Shown here in pieces: positions 15,620 through 24,530 of a DNA stretch of 64,000 nt (position 1 is its first letter; every line of letters begins with the position of its first letter). A model generated the notes under the pieces. That model saw only the letters and a program-made list of their open reading frames with translations, was not told the DNA's origin and did no database searches. The stretch covers positions 4,650,001 to 4,714,000 of the forward strand of contig NZ_JAZIFX010000001.1 in NCBI RefSeq assembly GCF_036634175.1, in the 5' to 3' direction. The DNA comes from Streptomyces sp. P9-A2 (GTDB lineage: Bacteria; Actinomycetota; Actinomycetes; Streptomycetales; Streptomycetaceae). A program made the position numbers and the translations under genes.

Positions 15620-17053
15620 ATGCGTGCGCTCACCCGCAGGGGAATGCTCGGACTCGGCGCAGGGGCCGCCGCGGCCGTCTCGTTGGCCGGCTGCGGCGGC
15701 GACAAGGGCTCGGGAGGATCGGGAGCCTCGGGGGGCTCGGGGGGAACGGGTGGTTCCAAGGGCGGCGGACGCCCGGGAGAGCCCGAGCCGACGAAGACCG
15801 CCCGGCCGATCGGCGACGGCTCCACCGCCTTCACCGGCAAGCAGCCCCATCAGCCCTCCCGGCCGGTGCCGCTGGAACCGGGTCAGGCCCCGCCGCAGTT
15901 CGTCGTCTTCTCCTGGGACGGGGCCGGCGAGGTCGGCAACGGGCTCTTCCCGCGCTTCCTGGACCTCGCCAAGGAGCACGACGCGCACATGACGTTCTTC
16001 CTCTCCGGTGTCTATGTGCTGCCCGAGTCGAAGAAACGGCTGTACGACCCGCCGAACAACCCGCGCGGCGCCTCCGACATCGGCTACCTCACCGACGACC
16101 ACATCAAGGACACGCTGAAGAACGTCCGCCGTTCCTGGCTCGAGGGCCACGAGATCGGCACCCACTTCAACGGTCACTTCTGCGCCGGCTCCGGCAGCGT
16201 CGGCAACTGGACGCCGCGGCAGTGGCGCAGCGAGATAGACCAGGCGAAGTCGTTCGTGAAGGAGTGGCGGACCAACTCCGGCTGGACGGATCTGCCGTCG
16301 CTGCCGTTCGACTACGACAAGGAACTCGTCGGCGGCCGTGCGCCCTGTCTGCTCGGCCAGGACAACCTGTTGACCACCGCCCGCGACCTGGGCTGGCGCT
16401 ACGACGCCTCCTCGCCCGGGGGCCTTCAGGTCTGGCCGTCGAAGCGCCAGGGCATATGGGACCTGCCCCTGCAGCAGATACCGTTCCCCGGGCGGTCCTT
16501 CGAGGTCCTGTCGATGGACTACAACATCCTCGCCAACCAGTCCGTCAACTCCACCAACGCGCCCGCGAGCAACCACCCCGCCTGGCGGGAACAGGCCACC
16601 CAGGCACTCATATCGGGATTCAAGCGGGCATACGAGACGAACAGGGCGCCCTTCTTCGTCGGCAACCACTTCGAAGAGTGGAACGGCGGTATCTACATGG
16701 ACGCCGTCGAGGGCGCCATCAAGCACATCGCACGGGAGAGGGAGAAGGGCGGCGACGTCCGCATGGTCTCCTTCCGGCAGTTCACCGACTGGCTGGACGT
16801 GCAGAAGCCCGAGGTGCTGGAGCAGTTGCGCACGCTGGGGGTCGGGCAGGAACCGGCCGGTGGCTGGAAGAACTTCCTGGGCGGCTCCGGCGACACGGGC
16901 GGTACGGGAGGCTCCGGCGGTACGGGCGGTACGGGCGGTACGGGCGGTACGGGTGGTACGGGTGGTACCGGAGGCTCCGGCGGCATCCCGGGGGCGGGGA
17001 GCGGGACGGGCGCGGGGGCGGGCGCGGGGACGGGAGTCGCGGGCGGCGCCTGA
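15620..17053 (+). CDS. lipoprotein with polysaccharide-deacetylase-like domain
   Basis: A twin-arginine-like lipoprotein signal (LTRRGMLGLG to the lipobox LAGC) anchors the protein outside the membrane. A Gly-rich linker is followed by a NodB-like domain: FVVFSWDGAGE (catalytic Asp position), and an HxxxH metal motif in EIGTHFNGHF, then WRSEIDQAK and a late HFEEWNGG. It is probably a cell-wall or capsule glycan deacetylase, substrate unknown. The C-terminal tail is about 55 residues of Gly/Thr/Ser made of GGT iterations. The ATG at 15620 was preferred because the GTG at 15602 has its ribosome site only one base away; that is not certain. Confidence 0.82.
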   Translation: MRALTRRGMLGLGAGAAAAVSLAGCGGDKGSGGSGASGGSGGTGGSKGGGRPGEPEPTKTARPIGDGSTAFTGKQPHQPSRPVPLEPGQAPPQFVVFSWDGAGEVGNGLFPRFLDLAKEHDAHMTFFLSGVYVLPESKKRLYDPPNNPRGASDIGYLTDDHIKDTLKNVRRSWLEGHEIGTHFNGHFCAGSGSVGNWTPRQWRSEIDQAKSFVKEWRTNSGWTDLPSLPFDYDKELVGGRAPCLLGQDNLLTTARDLGWRYDASSPGGLQVWPSKRQGIWDLPLQQIPFPGRSFEVLSMDYNILANQSVNSTNAPASNHPAWREQATQALISGFKRAYETNRAPFFVGNHFEEWNGGIYMDAVEGAIKHIAREREKGGDVRMVSFRQFTDWLDVQKPEVLEQLRTLGVGQEPAGGWKNFLGGSGDTGGTGGSGGTGGTGGTGGTGGTGGTGGSGGIPGAGSGTGAGAGAGTGVAGGA

Positions 17054-17119
17054 TATGCGGGTTTCCGTCCGCAAGGGGGGTGCCCAAGATCCCCGGAACG
17101 GACATGCGAAACTTTTCAC

Positions 17120-17800
17120 ATGAGTGCCGTCAGTCGCGCCCTTCAGCGCTCGAACCGCGCCACCGGCGTCCGTGACACCAGTGGTCGCGCCGCCCGCGTG
17201 CGTGTCCCGCGCGTCCGCGCCCGCCGTCGTGCCGCCCTGACCGCCGGCGCCGCGGTGGCCGCACTGCTGCTCACCGCGTGCGGTTCCGGCGGAACCTCCG
17301 GCGGGGGCGGCAACACCAACTTCGTCACCGGCACCGACGGCATCTCCACCGCCGCCAAGGGCGAGCGTGCCGCCGCGCCCGAGCTGTCCGGCAAGACACT
17401 CGAGGGTGAACACCTCGACGTCGCCGACTTCCAGGGCAAGGTCGTCGTCCTCAACATGTGGGGCTCCTGGTGCAACCCGTGCCGCGCGGAGGCCAAGTAC
17501 TTCGCCAAGGTGTCCGAGGACTACGCCGACCAGGACGTGCAGTTCGTCGGCATCAACACCCGCGACAGCACCACCGGTGCGGCACTCGCCTTCGAGAAGG
17601 ACTTCGGCATCACCTACCCGAGCCTGTACGACCCCACGGGCAAGCTGATGCTCCGCTTCGAGAAGGGCACCCTCAACCCGCAGGCGATCCCCTCCACCCT
17701 GATCCTGGACCGGGACGGCGGGATCGCGGCCCGCTCGCTGACCGCGCTCAGCGAGGAACGGCTGCTGAAGATGCTCGAGCCGGTCCTCGCGGAGAAGTGA
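17120..17800 (+). CDS. resA: ResA-like thioredoxin lipoprotein for cytochrome c maturation
   Basis: The 226-residue protein has an Arg-rich N terminus, a lipoprotein signal ending LLLTAC, and a thioredoxin fold with the active site WCNPC in LNMWGSWCNPCRAEAKYF, a GINTRD strand and the cis-Pro in AIPSTLILD. It should keep apocytochrome c CXXCH thiols reduced on the outside of the membrane before haem attachment. It leads the operon resA-ccdA-resB-ccsA; the next start follows the stop by one base. Length and order are normal for actinobacterial System II. Confidence 0.92.
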   Translation: MSAVSRALQRSNRATGVRDTSGRAARVRVPRVRARRRAALTAGAAVAALLLTACGSGGTSGGGGNTNFVTGTDGISTAAKGERAAAPELSGKTLEGEHLDVADFQGKVVVLNMWGSWCNPCRAEAKYFAKVSEDYADQDVQFVGINTRDSTTGAALAFEKDFGITYPSLYDPTGKLMLRFEKGTLNPQAIPSTLILDRDGGIAARSLTALSEERLLKMLEPVLAEK

Positions 17801-17801
17801 C

Positions 17802-18617
17802 GTGACCGTCCTCACCACGCTCGCGACCGAGGCGAGCGCCCTCTCCGCCGGGACGGCGCACCTCGCCGCCGACCAGGTCTACAACGGCACGGTGCTCAAC
17901 GGCGCCCTGCTGGTGGCGCTGCCCATCGCCCTGCTCGGCGGGCTCGTCTCCTTCTTCTCGCCCTGCGTCCTGCCGCTGGTCCCCGGCTACCTCTCCTACG
18001 TCACCGGCGTGTCCGGCACCGACCTGGCCGAGGCCCGGCGCGGCCGGATGGTCGCCGGCGCCTCGCTCTTCGTCCTCGGCTTCACCGTCGTGTTCGTCTC
18101 CGGCGGGGCCTTCTTCGGCTACTTCGGGCAGACGCTGCAGGAACAGTCGGGCATCCTCACCAAGGTGCTCGGCGTCCTCATGATCCTCATGGGCGTCTTC
18201 TTCATGGGGATGATGCCCTGGCTGACCCAGCGCGAGTTCCGCTTCCACAGGCGGCCGGCGGCCGGACTGGCCGGCGCGCCCGTCCTCGGCGCCCTCTTCG
18301 GCATCGGCTGGACGCCCTGCATCGGCCCCACCCTCGCCTCCGTACTGACGCTTTCCGCACAGCAGGAGAGCGCCGGACGCGGGGCCGTGCTGACCGTCGC
18401 GTACTGTCTGGGGCTGGGTCTGCCCTTCGTCCTCGCGGCCGTGGCCTTCCGCAAGGCCCTCGGTGCCTTCGGCTGGGTCAAGCGGCACTACGTCTGGGTC
18501 ATGCGGATCGGCGGCACGATGATGATCGTGACCGGAGTGCTGCTGCTCACCGGCGTGTGGGACAGCCTCGTGATGGAGATGCAGACCTGGTCCAACGGCT
18601 TCACGGTGGGGATCTGA
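17802..18617 (+). CDS. ccdA: CcdA/DsbD-like thiol-disulfide transporter
   Basis: This six-helix membrane protein of 271 residues carries electrons from cytoplasmic thioredoxin across the membrane to ResA. The two redox cysteines lie in the family motifs FFSPCVLPLVPGY and GWTPCIGPTL. The GTG start lies one base after the resA stop. The protein is full length with no oddities apart from a short hydrophilic N-terminal leader. Confidence 0.93.
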   Translation: MTVLTTLATEASALSAGTAHLAADQVYNGTVLNGALLVALPIALLGGLVSFFSPCVLPLVPGYLSYVTGVSGTDLAEARRGRMVAGASLFVLGFTVVFVSGGAFFGYFGQTLQEQSGILTKVLGVLMILMGVFFMGMMPWLTQREFRFHRRPAAGLAGAPVLGALFGIGWTPCIGPTLASVLTLSAQQESAGRGAVLTVAYCLGLGLPFVLAAVAFRKALGAFGWVKRHYVWVMRIGGTMMIVTGVLLLTGVWDSLVMEMQTWSNGFTVGI

Positions 18618-18622
18618 CGGCG

Positions 18623-20428
18623 ATGAGCACGACATCCGAAACCGGGCCGGGACACACCCCGGCGGGATCCGAGGGCGACGCGGCCGACACCGCCGCCCGG
18701 GAACAGGACCGGGATCTGGGCGAGGCCGGCTCGCAGCTGTCCACCGCGCCCAAGGAGGACCTGCCGAACCTGCCCGCCCTGGGCGTCATCGGCTGGGCCC
18801 GCTGGTTCTGGCGGCAGCTCACCTCCATGCGGGTCGCGCTGCTGCTGCTCCTGCTGCTGTCGCTCGCCGCGATCCCCGGCTCGCTGATCCCGCAGACCGG
18901 TGTCGACGAGGCCCGGGTCGCCGACTTCCGCGAGCGGCACGAGGTCCTCGCGCCGGTCTACGACCAGCTCGGCCTGTTCAACGTCTACAGCTCGGTGTGG
19001 TTCTCGGCGATCTACATCCTGCTGTTCATCTCCCTCATCGGCTGCATCGCGCCCCGCACCCTGCAGTTCGTCGGTCAGCTGCGCGGGCGCCCGCCGGGCG
19101 CCCCCAAGCGCCTGACCCGGCTGCCCGCGTACACCACCTGGCGCACCGAGGCCGGCCCCGAGCAGGTTCGCGAGGCCGCGCTCGCCCTGCTGCGCAAGCG
19201 CCGCTTCCGCGCCCACCTCGCCGGTGACGCCGTCGCCGCCGAGAAGGGCTATCTGCGCGAGGCTGGCAACCTCGCCTTCCACCTCGCCCTGATCGTGATG
19301 CTGATCGCCTTCGCCTGGGGCCAGCTGTTCAAGTCCGAGGGCAACAAGCTGATCGTCGAGGGCAACGGCTTCGCCAACACGCTCACGCAGTACGACGACT
19401 TCAAGTCCGGCAACCTCTTCGACGTCGCCGACCTGGAGCCGTTCAGCTTCGACGTGAAGTCCTTCACCGGCACCTACGAGCGCAGCGGCCCCAACAAGGG
19501 AACGCCGCGCACCTACGAGACCGAGCTCGTCTACACCCAGGGCGCGTACGGCGAGGAGGAGACGACCACCGTCAAGGTGAACGAGCCGCTGGTGATCGGC
19601 GACTCCAAGGTCTACCTCGTCAGCCACGGCTACGCGCCCGTGGTCACCGTCCGCGACGGCGACGGCAAGGTCGTCTTCAAGGACGCCGTGCCGCTGCTGC
19701 CGCTCGACGCCAACGTCACCTCCTCCGGTGTGGTCAAGGTCCTCGACGGCTACCGCAACGCCGAGGGCAAGAAGGAACAGCTCGGGTTCAACGCCTTCTT
19801 CGTGCCCACCTTCGGTGGTTCGGAGAGCGGCACGATGCTCTCCCAGTTCCCGGCCCTCGACTATCCCGTACTCGCCCTGTCCGCCTACCACGGCGACCTG
19901 AAGGCCGACTCCGGCATTCCGCAGAGCGTGTACCAGATGGACAAGACCAAGATGAAGGAGTTCAAGGACTCCGACGGCGAGCTGTTCAAGAAGTTGCTGA
20001 CGCCCGGCGAGACCATGACCCTCCCGGGAGGGGCGGGCTCGGTCACCTTCGAGAAGGACGTCAGGGAGTGGGCCGGCTTCCAGATGGTCCAGGAGCCGGG
20101 CGGCGGCTGGGCTCTCGGCGGTGCCCTCGTCGCCATCGCCGGCCTGGCCGGCTCCCTGTTCATCCAGCGGCGCCGGGTGTGGGTGCGCGCGGTCGAGGGC
20201 CCCGACGGCGTCACCGTCGTCGAGATGGCCGGGCTCGGCCGCAGCGAGTCCGCCACCGTGCCCGAGGAACTCGGCGACCTCGCCGGAATCCTCTACGACC
20301 AGGCCCCGGGCGCCCCGGACCCGGACCCGGAGCTTTCCTCCGATCCACCGGATTCCCCCGAGCCCTCCGAGCCCTCCGAATCCCCCGATCCTCGAGCCGT
20401 ACCTGCCGAAGGGGCTGAGAAGCCGTGA
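18623..20428 (+). CDS. resB: ResB/Ccs1 cytochrome c biogenesis protein
   Basis: ResB forms with CcsA the synthetase that exports haem and attaches it to apocytochrome c. The 601-residue protein has a disordered acidic N terminus, membrane segments (VALLLLLLLSLAAIPG, IYILLFISLIGCIA, FHLALIVMLIAFAW), a large outer domain, and a last membrane helix near residue 500 followed by a Pro/Ser/Glu-rich tail. The ATG at 18623 gives the usual actinobacterial start; only cgg-rich sequence precedes it, so the ribosome site is weak. The stop overlaps ccsA as GTGA. Confidence 0.93.
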   Translation: MSTTSETGPGHTPAGSEGDAADTAAREQDRDLGEAGSQLSTAPKEDLPNLPALGVIGWARWFWRQLTSMRVALLLLLLLSLAAIPGSLIPQTGVDEARVADFRERHEVLAPVYDQLGLFNVYSSVWFSAIYILLFISLIGCIAPRTLQFVGQLRGRPPGAPKRLTRLPAYTTWRTEAGPEQVREAALALLRKRRFRAHLAGDAVAAEKGYLREAGNLAFHLALIVMLIAFAWGQLFKSEGNKLIVEGNGFANTLTQYDDFKSGNLFDVADLEPFSFDVKSFTGTYERSGPNKGTPRTYETELVYTQGAYGEEETTTVKVNEPLVIGDSKVYLVSHGYAPVVTVRDGDGKVVFKDAVPLLPLDANVTSSGVVKVLDGYRNAEGKKEQLGFNAFFVPTFGGSESGTMLSQFPALDYPVLALSAYHGDLKADSGIPQSVYQMDKTKMKEFKDSDGELFKKLLTPGETMTLPGGAGSVTFEKDVREWAGFQMVQEPGGGWALGGALVAIAGLAGSLFIQRRRVWVRAVEGPDGVTVVEMAGLGRSESATVPEELGDLAGILYDQAPGAPDPDPELSSDPPDSPEPSEPSESPDPRAVPAEGAEKP

Positions 20429-21573
20429 ATCTCGCCGCCGCACCCGATCTGGCCACCGCCACGAGCCTGGCCGCCGCGCAGAACGAGAACCTCGCGGAGA
20501 TCAGCAACGTCCTGATCTACTCCGCGATGGCGGTCTACACCCTGGCCTTCTTCGCGTACATCGCCGAATGGATCTTCGGCAGCCGCAGCAAGGTCGCCCG
20601 CACCGCCGCCGCGCTCACCCCCCGCGGGGAGGCGGCGAGGAAGGCACCCGCCGTCACCGTGAGGCAGGAGGGCGGCACCGCCGTACTGGAGCGGCCGAAG
20701 GTCGTCGTACGGGCCGCGGCCGGCGCGCGGGACGTGCCCGACGGGCCGGGAGCACACGGCGGGGACGCGCAGGGCGACCTCTTCGGGCGGATCGCCGTCT
20801 CCCTCACCGTGCTCGCCTTCCTGGTCGAGTTCGGTGGAGTGCTCACCCGGGCGCTGTCCGTGCAGCGGGCGCCCTGGGGCAACATGTACGAGTTCAACAT
20901 CACCTTCACCACGACCGCAGTCGGCGTGTACGTCCTGCTGCTGGCCCTGAAGAAGAACGTGCGCTGGCTCGGCCTGTTCCTGACCACCACGGTCCTCCTC
21001 GACCTCGGCCTGGCCGTCACCGTCCTGTACACCGAGAGCGACCAGCTGGTCCCCGCGCTCGACTCGTACTGGCTGTACATCCACGTCTCCACCGCGATCC
21101 TGTGCGGCGCGGTCTTCTACGTCGGCGCGGTCGGCACGATCCTGTACCTGTTCAAGGACTCCTACGAGAGCAAGCTCGCGCGCGGCGGCAAGCCGGGCAG
21201 CTTCGCCACCTCGGTCCTGGAGCGGCTGCCCGCCGCCGCCTCGCTCGACAAGTTCTCCTACCGCGTCAACGCGGCCGTCTTCCCGCTGTGGACGTTCACG
21301 ATCATCGCGGGCGCCATCTGGGCCGGCGACGCCTGGGGCCGCTACTGGGGCTGGGACCCCAAGGAGACCTGGTCCTTCATCACCTGGGTCGCCTACGCCT
21401 GCTACCTGCACGCCCGCGCCACCGCCGGCTGGAAGGGCCGCAAGGCCGCCTACCTGGCCCTGGCCGCCTTCGGCTGCTGGCTGTTCAACTACTACGGCGT
21501 GAACATCTTCGTCTCCGGCAAGCACTCCTACGCCGACGTCGGCATGAGCGCCCTCACCGCCATCGGCTTCTGA
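20425..21573 (+). CDS. ccsA: CcsA/ResC haem-handling cytochrome c synthetase subunit
   Basis: The 382-residue integral membrane protein has the tryptophan-rich WWD haem-binding motif (DAWGRYWGWDPKETWSFI) and conserved His residues in YIHVSTAIL and YLHAR. With ResB it ligates haem to CXXCH cysteines of exported cytochromes. It ends the resA-ccdA-resB-ccsA operon; a strong convergent terminator follows. A cytoplasmic loop of about 70 residues between the first two helices is Arg/Ala-rich and variable. Confidence 0.94.
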   Translation: MNLAAAPDLATATSLAAAQNENLAEISNVLIYSAMAVYTLAFFAYIAEWIFGSRSKVARTAAALTPRGEAARKAPAVTVRQEGGTAVLERPKVVVRAAAGARDVPDGPGAHGGDAQGDLFGRIAVSLTVLAFLVEFGGVLTRALSVQRAPWGNMYEFNITFTTTAVGVYVLLLALKKNVRWLGLFLTTTVLLDLGLAVTVLYTESDQLVPALDSYWLYIHVSTAILCGAVFYVGAVGTILYLFKDSYESKLARGGKPGSFATSVLERLPAAASLDKFSYRVNAAVFPLWTFTIIAGAIWAGDAWGRYWGWDPKETWSFITWVAYACYLHARATAGWKGRKAAYLALAAFGCWLFNYYGVNIFVSGKHSYADVGMSALTAIGF

Positions 21574-21584
21574 CGAACCGCGTA

Positions 21585-21634
21585 CCGCGAAGGCCGGTTC
21601 CCCTGACCTGAGTCACGGGAACCGGCCTTCGCGG
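21585..21634. terminator. bidirectional intrinsic terminator
   Basis: An 18-bp perfect stem (left arm ccgcgaaggccggttccc, 21585-21602) pairs with 21617-21634 across a 14-base loop. It lies between the convergent ccsA and deaminase genes, whose stop codons are each within 12 bases of an arm. Confidence 0.88.
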
Positions 21635-21635
21635 T

Positions 21636-22094
21636 TCAGTTCCCGATGTCCTCGCTCCACAGCTGTGGATGACGCGCGACGAACTCCCGCATCATCGAGG
21701 CGCACTCCGGATCGTCAAGGAGCACGATCCGTACGCCGTGCTCGGCGAGCCAGTCGTGCCCGCCGTGGAAGGTGGCCGCCTCGCCGATCACCACCCGCGG
21801 GATGCCGAACTGCCGGACCAGCCCGGAGCAGTACCAGCACGGCGACAGGGTCGTCACCATCGTCGTCCCGCGGTACGAACGCTGCCGCCCCGCCGCCCGG
21901 AAGGCGGCCGTCTCCGCGTGCACCGACGGGTCGCCGTCCTGCACGCGGCGGTTGCGGCCCCGGCCGAGCAGGGTTCCGTCCGCTCCGTACAGCGCGGCGC
22001 CCACGGGGACGCCGCCCTCGGCGAGACCGGCGCGGGCCTCCGCGACGGCGGTGGCGAGCCAGGCACGGGCCGTTTCCGCATCGATCGACTCCAT
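21636..22094 (-). CDS. zinc-dependent nucleoside/cytosine deaminase family protein
   Basis: The 152-residue enzyme has the deaminase zinc site: HAE in DPSVHAETAAFRAAG and PCxxC in TLSPCWYCSGLV. The length and the FGIPRVVIGE and WLAEHGVRIVLLDDPEC segments resemble yeast-type cytosine deaminase. It probably converts cytosine or a related base to uracil for pyrimidine salvage; guanine deaminases share the motif, so substrate assignment is moderate. The ATG at 22094 follows ggggaga. The stop is two bases from the shared terminator with ccsA. Confidence 0.87.
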   Translation of the reverse strand: MESIDAETARAWLATAVAEARAGLAEGGVPVGAALYGADGTLLGRGRNRRVQDGDPSVHAETAAFRAAGRQRSYRGTTMVTTLSPCWYCSGLVRQFGIPRVVIGEAATFHGGHDWLAEHGVRIVLLDDPECASMMREFVARHPQLWSEDIGN

Positions 22095-22159
22095 GACCCC
22101 AGTCTCCCCTCGAAGCCGTCCTCGTCCCGGCCGGTGACGGGCCGGCCGGGCGACGGAAG

Positions 22160-22948
22160 TCAGTCCCCCGCGGGTCCCCCCGCAGAGTCCGCGGCAGGGT
22201 CCCCGGCGTGCCCCCCGGCAGAACCCCCGGTGTGGCCCCCGGCAGTGACCGACCCCAGGTAGGCGTGCAGGGCTCCCGCGCCCTCCAGCATCGCCCACGT
22301 GCGCGCGGTGAGCGCCTCGCCGCGCGCGACGAGGGCCACCCGCAGCGCCTCGCTGCTGCCCTCCCGGCGCAGCCCGTCCAGCACCGGGCGGATCCGGTCG
22401 AACAGGTAGTGGCTGCTCCGCAGGGTGTGGACGAGCCGGGCGTCGCGGACGTCGGCGGGATCGAACAGGCGGTACCCGGTGCCGCGTTCCCGCCGGGGTG
22501 TCAGTAGCCCGGCGGCCTCCCACACCCGCAGCGCCGACGTCCGTACGCCCAGCAGCCCGGCCACCTCCCCGATGCGCAGCGCCGGGCGGGACGACGCGGC
22601 GGGCTCGGTACCGGCCAACGCGCGCAGGGCCTCGTCCGCGGCACGCAGCGCCACCCGCTCCTCGTGCAGCGCGGCATGCGCGGCGTCGACCAGCGCCAGC
22701 GCGCCCGGCACGTCCCCGCGGTGCACCCGCCGCATCACCGGCGTCGCGGTCACCGGCCCGTACCCCTTCATCAGCGCCCGGAACGCCAGCAGAGCCTGCC
22801 GGTGCACCTCCTCGAACACCCGGTACCCCGACTCGGTCCGCGGAGCGGACGGCAGTACCCCGGACTCCTCGTAGTTCCGGATCTGCTGCGTCGACACCCC
22901 GGCCAGCCGCGCCAGATCGACAGACCGCAACCGCGCTTCACTCCCCAC
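22160..22948 (-). CDS. MerR-family regulator with two helix-turn-helix domains
   Basis: The 262-residue protein contains two MerR-like DNA-binding domains: RLRSVDLARLAGVSTQQIRNYEESGVLP with SGYRVF, and LRIGEVAGLLGVRTSALRVWEAAGLL with GTGYRLFDPADVRDARLV. Tandem MerR domains are known in the TioE group. The GTG at 22948 follows gaagggggg and matches the beginning of the first domain. The C-terminal 25 residues are a Gly/Ala/Asp repeat (GGHAGDP, GGPAGD). It lies upstream of the deaminase gene with a 65-bp gap and may control it or the divergent nuclease gene. Confidence 0.85.
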   Translation of the reverse strand: MGSEARLRSVDLARLAGVSTQQIRNYEESGVLPSAPRTESGYRVFEEVHRQALLAFRALMKGYGPVTATPVMRRVHRGDVPGALALVDAAHAALHEERVALRAADEALRALAGTEPAASSRPALRIGEVAGLLGVRTSALRVWEAAGLLTPRRERGTGYRLFDPADVRDARLVHTLRSSHYLFDRIRPVLDGLRREGSSEALRVALVARGEALTARTWAMLEGAGALHAYLGSVTAGGHTGGSAGGHAGDPAADSAGGPAGD

Positions 22949-23112
22949 GGCCCCCCCTTCCCCGTACTCACTCGAGTGGGTGAACATCACCGCCCGAACC
23001 GGATCTTGAGCCTTCACCCTCCTACGCTCGGCGTACCCAGGCCATAGCCATGCTGCGGCCTGCGCCGCAACCGCCGAACGACTGGCGCCCGGCCCTGATC
23101 CGAACGGACACC

Positions 23113-24009
23113 ATGGTCAGTTCTTCCCACGAGGCGATGCACCGCATCTTCCAGCACGACCCCGGACTGTTCAGCCGCGTCTCCCGGTTCCTCGGGGTGG
23201 ACGTACCCACTCCGGTGAAGGCGTCCATCCTGCCGACCGACCTCACCGAGGCCAACCCCGTCGAACGCAGGGTGGACACCCTGCTGCGGCTGGAGACCGC
23301 GGAACAGGGCGCGTTCCTGCTGGCCGTGGAGGCCCAGGGCAACAGGAAGCCGGACAAGCCGGCCAGCTGGGCGTACTACGTCAGCTACCTGTGGACGAAG
23401 TACCGGCTTCCCACGGCGCTCCTCGTCGTCTGCCAGGACCACGCCACGGCCCGCTGGGCCCAGCAGCCGGTGTGCAGCGGGCCGTCACAGATGCCCACCC
23501 TCACCCTGCGGCCCCTGGTCGCGGGCCCGCACAACATGCCCGTGATCAAGGACCCGGAGGAGGCCCGTGCCGACCTGGTGCTGGCCAGTCTGGCGGCCAT
23601 CACACACGCCGCCGATACGGCCGTCAATGAGATACTGAAGGCGCTCTCCACAGCACTGCGGGACACCCCCGAAGACATCGCGGATCCCATTGTCGAATTC
23701 ACCGCACAGGGGCTGGGCAACCGTCCGGCCAAGCACCTCTGGAGGAACCTGGTGGCCGTGGACCTCTCCTTCTACAAGTCCTACATCTCCGAAGAAATCC
23801 GGGACGAAGGGCGCGCGCAAGGGCTTGAGCGCGGCCATGTGCAGCGGGGGGCCGAGGACGTCCTGCTCGTGCTCGAGCAGCGGGGTCTCAAGGTTTCGGA
23901 CGAGGTGCGCGGGCGGATCACGGAGTGCGGTGACGCGGAGATCCTCCGGGCGTGGCTCCTCCGGGCGGTCACCGTGGCTGAGGCGGAGGAGGTCTTCGAA
24001 GGCGAGTGA
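23113..24009 (+). CDS. Rpn/YhgA-like PD-(D/E)XK nuclease-family protein
   Basis: The 298-residue protein has the pattern of recombination-promoting nuclease-like proteins: SSHEAMHRIFQHDPGLFSRV, then VERRVDTLLRLE (acidic residue), and the ExQ of LLAVEAQGNRK as the PD-(D/E)XK-type core, then SWAYYVSYLWTKY. A charged helix (EEIRDEGRAQGLERGHVQRG) near the C terminus is typical. Members are common in Streptomyces in multiple copies, and their role is unknown; E. coli relatives increase recombination. The ATG at 23113 begins the conserved part; an earlier ATG at 23050 is in frame. It is a stand-alone gene. Confidence 0.75.
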   Translation: MVSSSHEAMHRIFQHDPGLFSRVSRFLGVDVPTPVKASILPTDLTEANPVERRVDTLLRLETAEQGAFLLAVEAQGNRKPDKPASWAYYVSYLWTKYRLPTALLVVCQDHATARWAQQPVCSGPSQMPTLTLRPLVAGPHNMPVIKDPEEARADLVLASLAAITHAADTAVNEILKALSTALRDTPEDIADPIVEFTAQGLGNRPAKHLWRNLVAVDLSFYKSYISEEIRDEGRAQGLERGHVQRGAEDVLLVLEQRGLKVSDEVRGRITECGDAEILRAWLLRAVTVAEAEEVFEGE

Positions 24010-24050
24010 CCCGGCGGTGGTTCGGAGCGGCGGGCCCGTGTCTTTTGAGC

Positions 24051-24437
24051 TCAGTCGGCTTCGGGCTTCTCGTCCCGTTCCTTGCCCTTGTCCGTACCCT
24101 TTTCCCGGTCCGGGTCCGGGTCGGTGTTCTTCCCCCCGGGTCCGTTCTTCTCCTCGCCGAGCGACTTCAGGAAGTCGGGGTTGTCGTCCGGGGCCACCCA
24201 CTGCTGCCGGCTGCCGCCCCGGCTCCAGGCGGAGCCGACGGCACCGGCGCCCGCGGGGTGCCGCTTCTTGCCGGCGATGATCCACGAGATCGAGCCGACG
24301 AGCGGGAACAGCAGCACGAGGATCGCCCACAGCGGCTTGGGCATGTGACGAATGTCCTCGTCCTTCGTGCTGATGCAGTCGATGAACGCGTAGACGCTCA
24401 GGGCGAGGGGGACGAGGAACATCAGCACCCTGAGCAT
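24051..24437 (-). CDS. small membrane protein with PLDc_N-type domain
   Basis: The 128-residue protein begins with a membrane helix ([20 protein letters not shown]), then a second helix in [20 protein letters not shown], the arrangement of the phospholipase D nuclease N-terminal domain. The rest is charged and disordered ([14 protein letters not shown]). There is no phospholipase HKD motif. It is expressed away from the menaquinone gene that follows on the other strand. The ATG has ggagagg upstream. Function is unknown. Confidence 0.78.
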   Translation of the reverse strand: MLRVLMFLVPLALSVYAFIDCISTKDEDIRHMPKPLWAILVLLFPLVGSISWIIAGKKRHPAGAGAVGSAWSRGGSRQQWVAPDDNPDFLKSLGEEKNGPGGKNTDPDPDREKGTDKGKERDEKPEAD

Positions 24438-24530
24438 GGGCCTCTCCAGAGAAGGGGTCGTCGGGGGCGTCGGCACGGCCACGGCCCCCAGGTACAGGGC
24501 AAGGGTAGCCGCTCGGGGATACTTGACCCC

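Noticed and set aside
16900..16970. ggtacgggc repeat as a regulatory array
   Set aside because: It lies in frame within the Gly/Thr tail of the lipoprotein and is explained as coding low-complexity.
14561..17818. A frame of more than 1000 codons on the minus strand opposite hemL end, phosphatase, deacetylase and resA
   Set aside because: The opposite strand carries well-known enzymes with intact motifs; the long frame is a shadow of codon bias.
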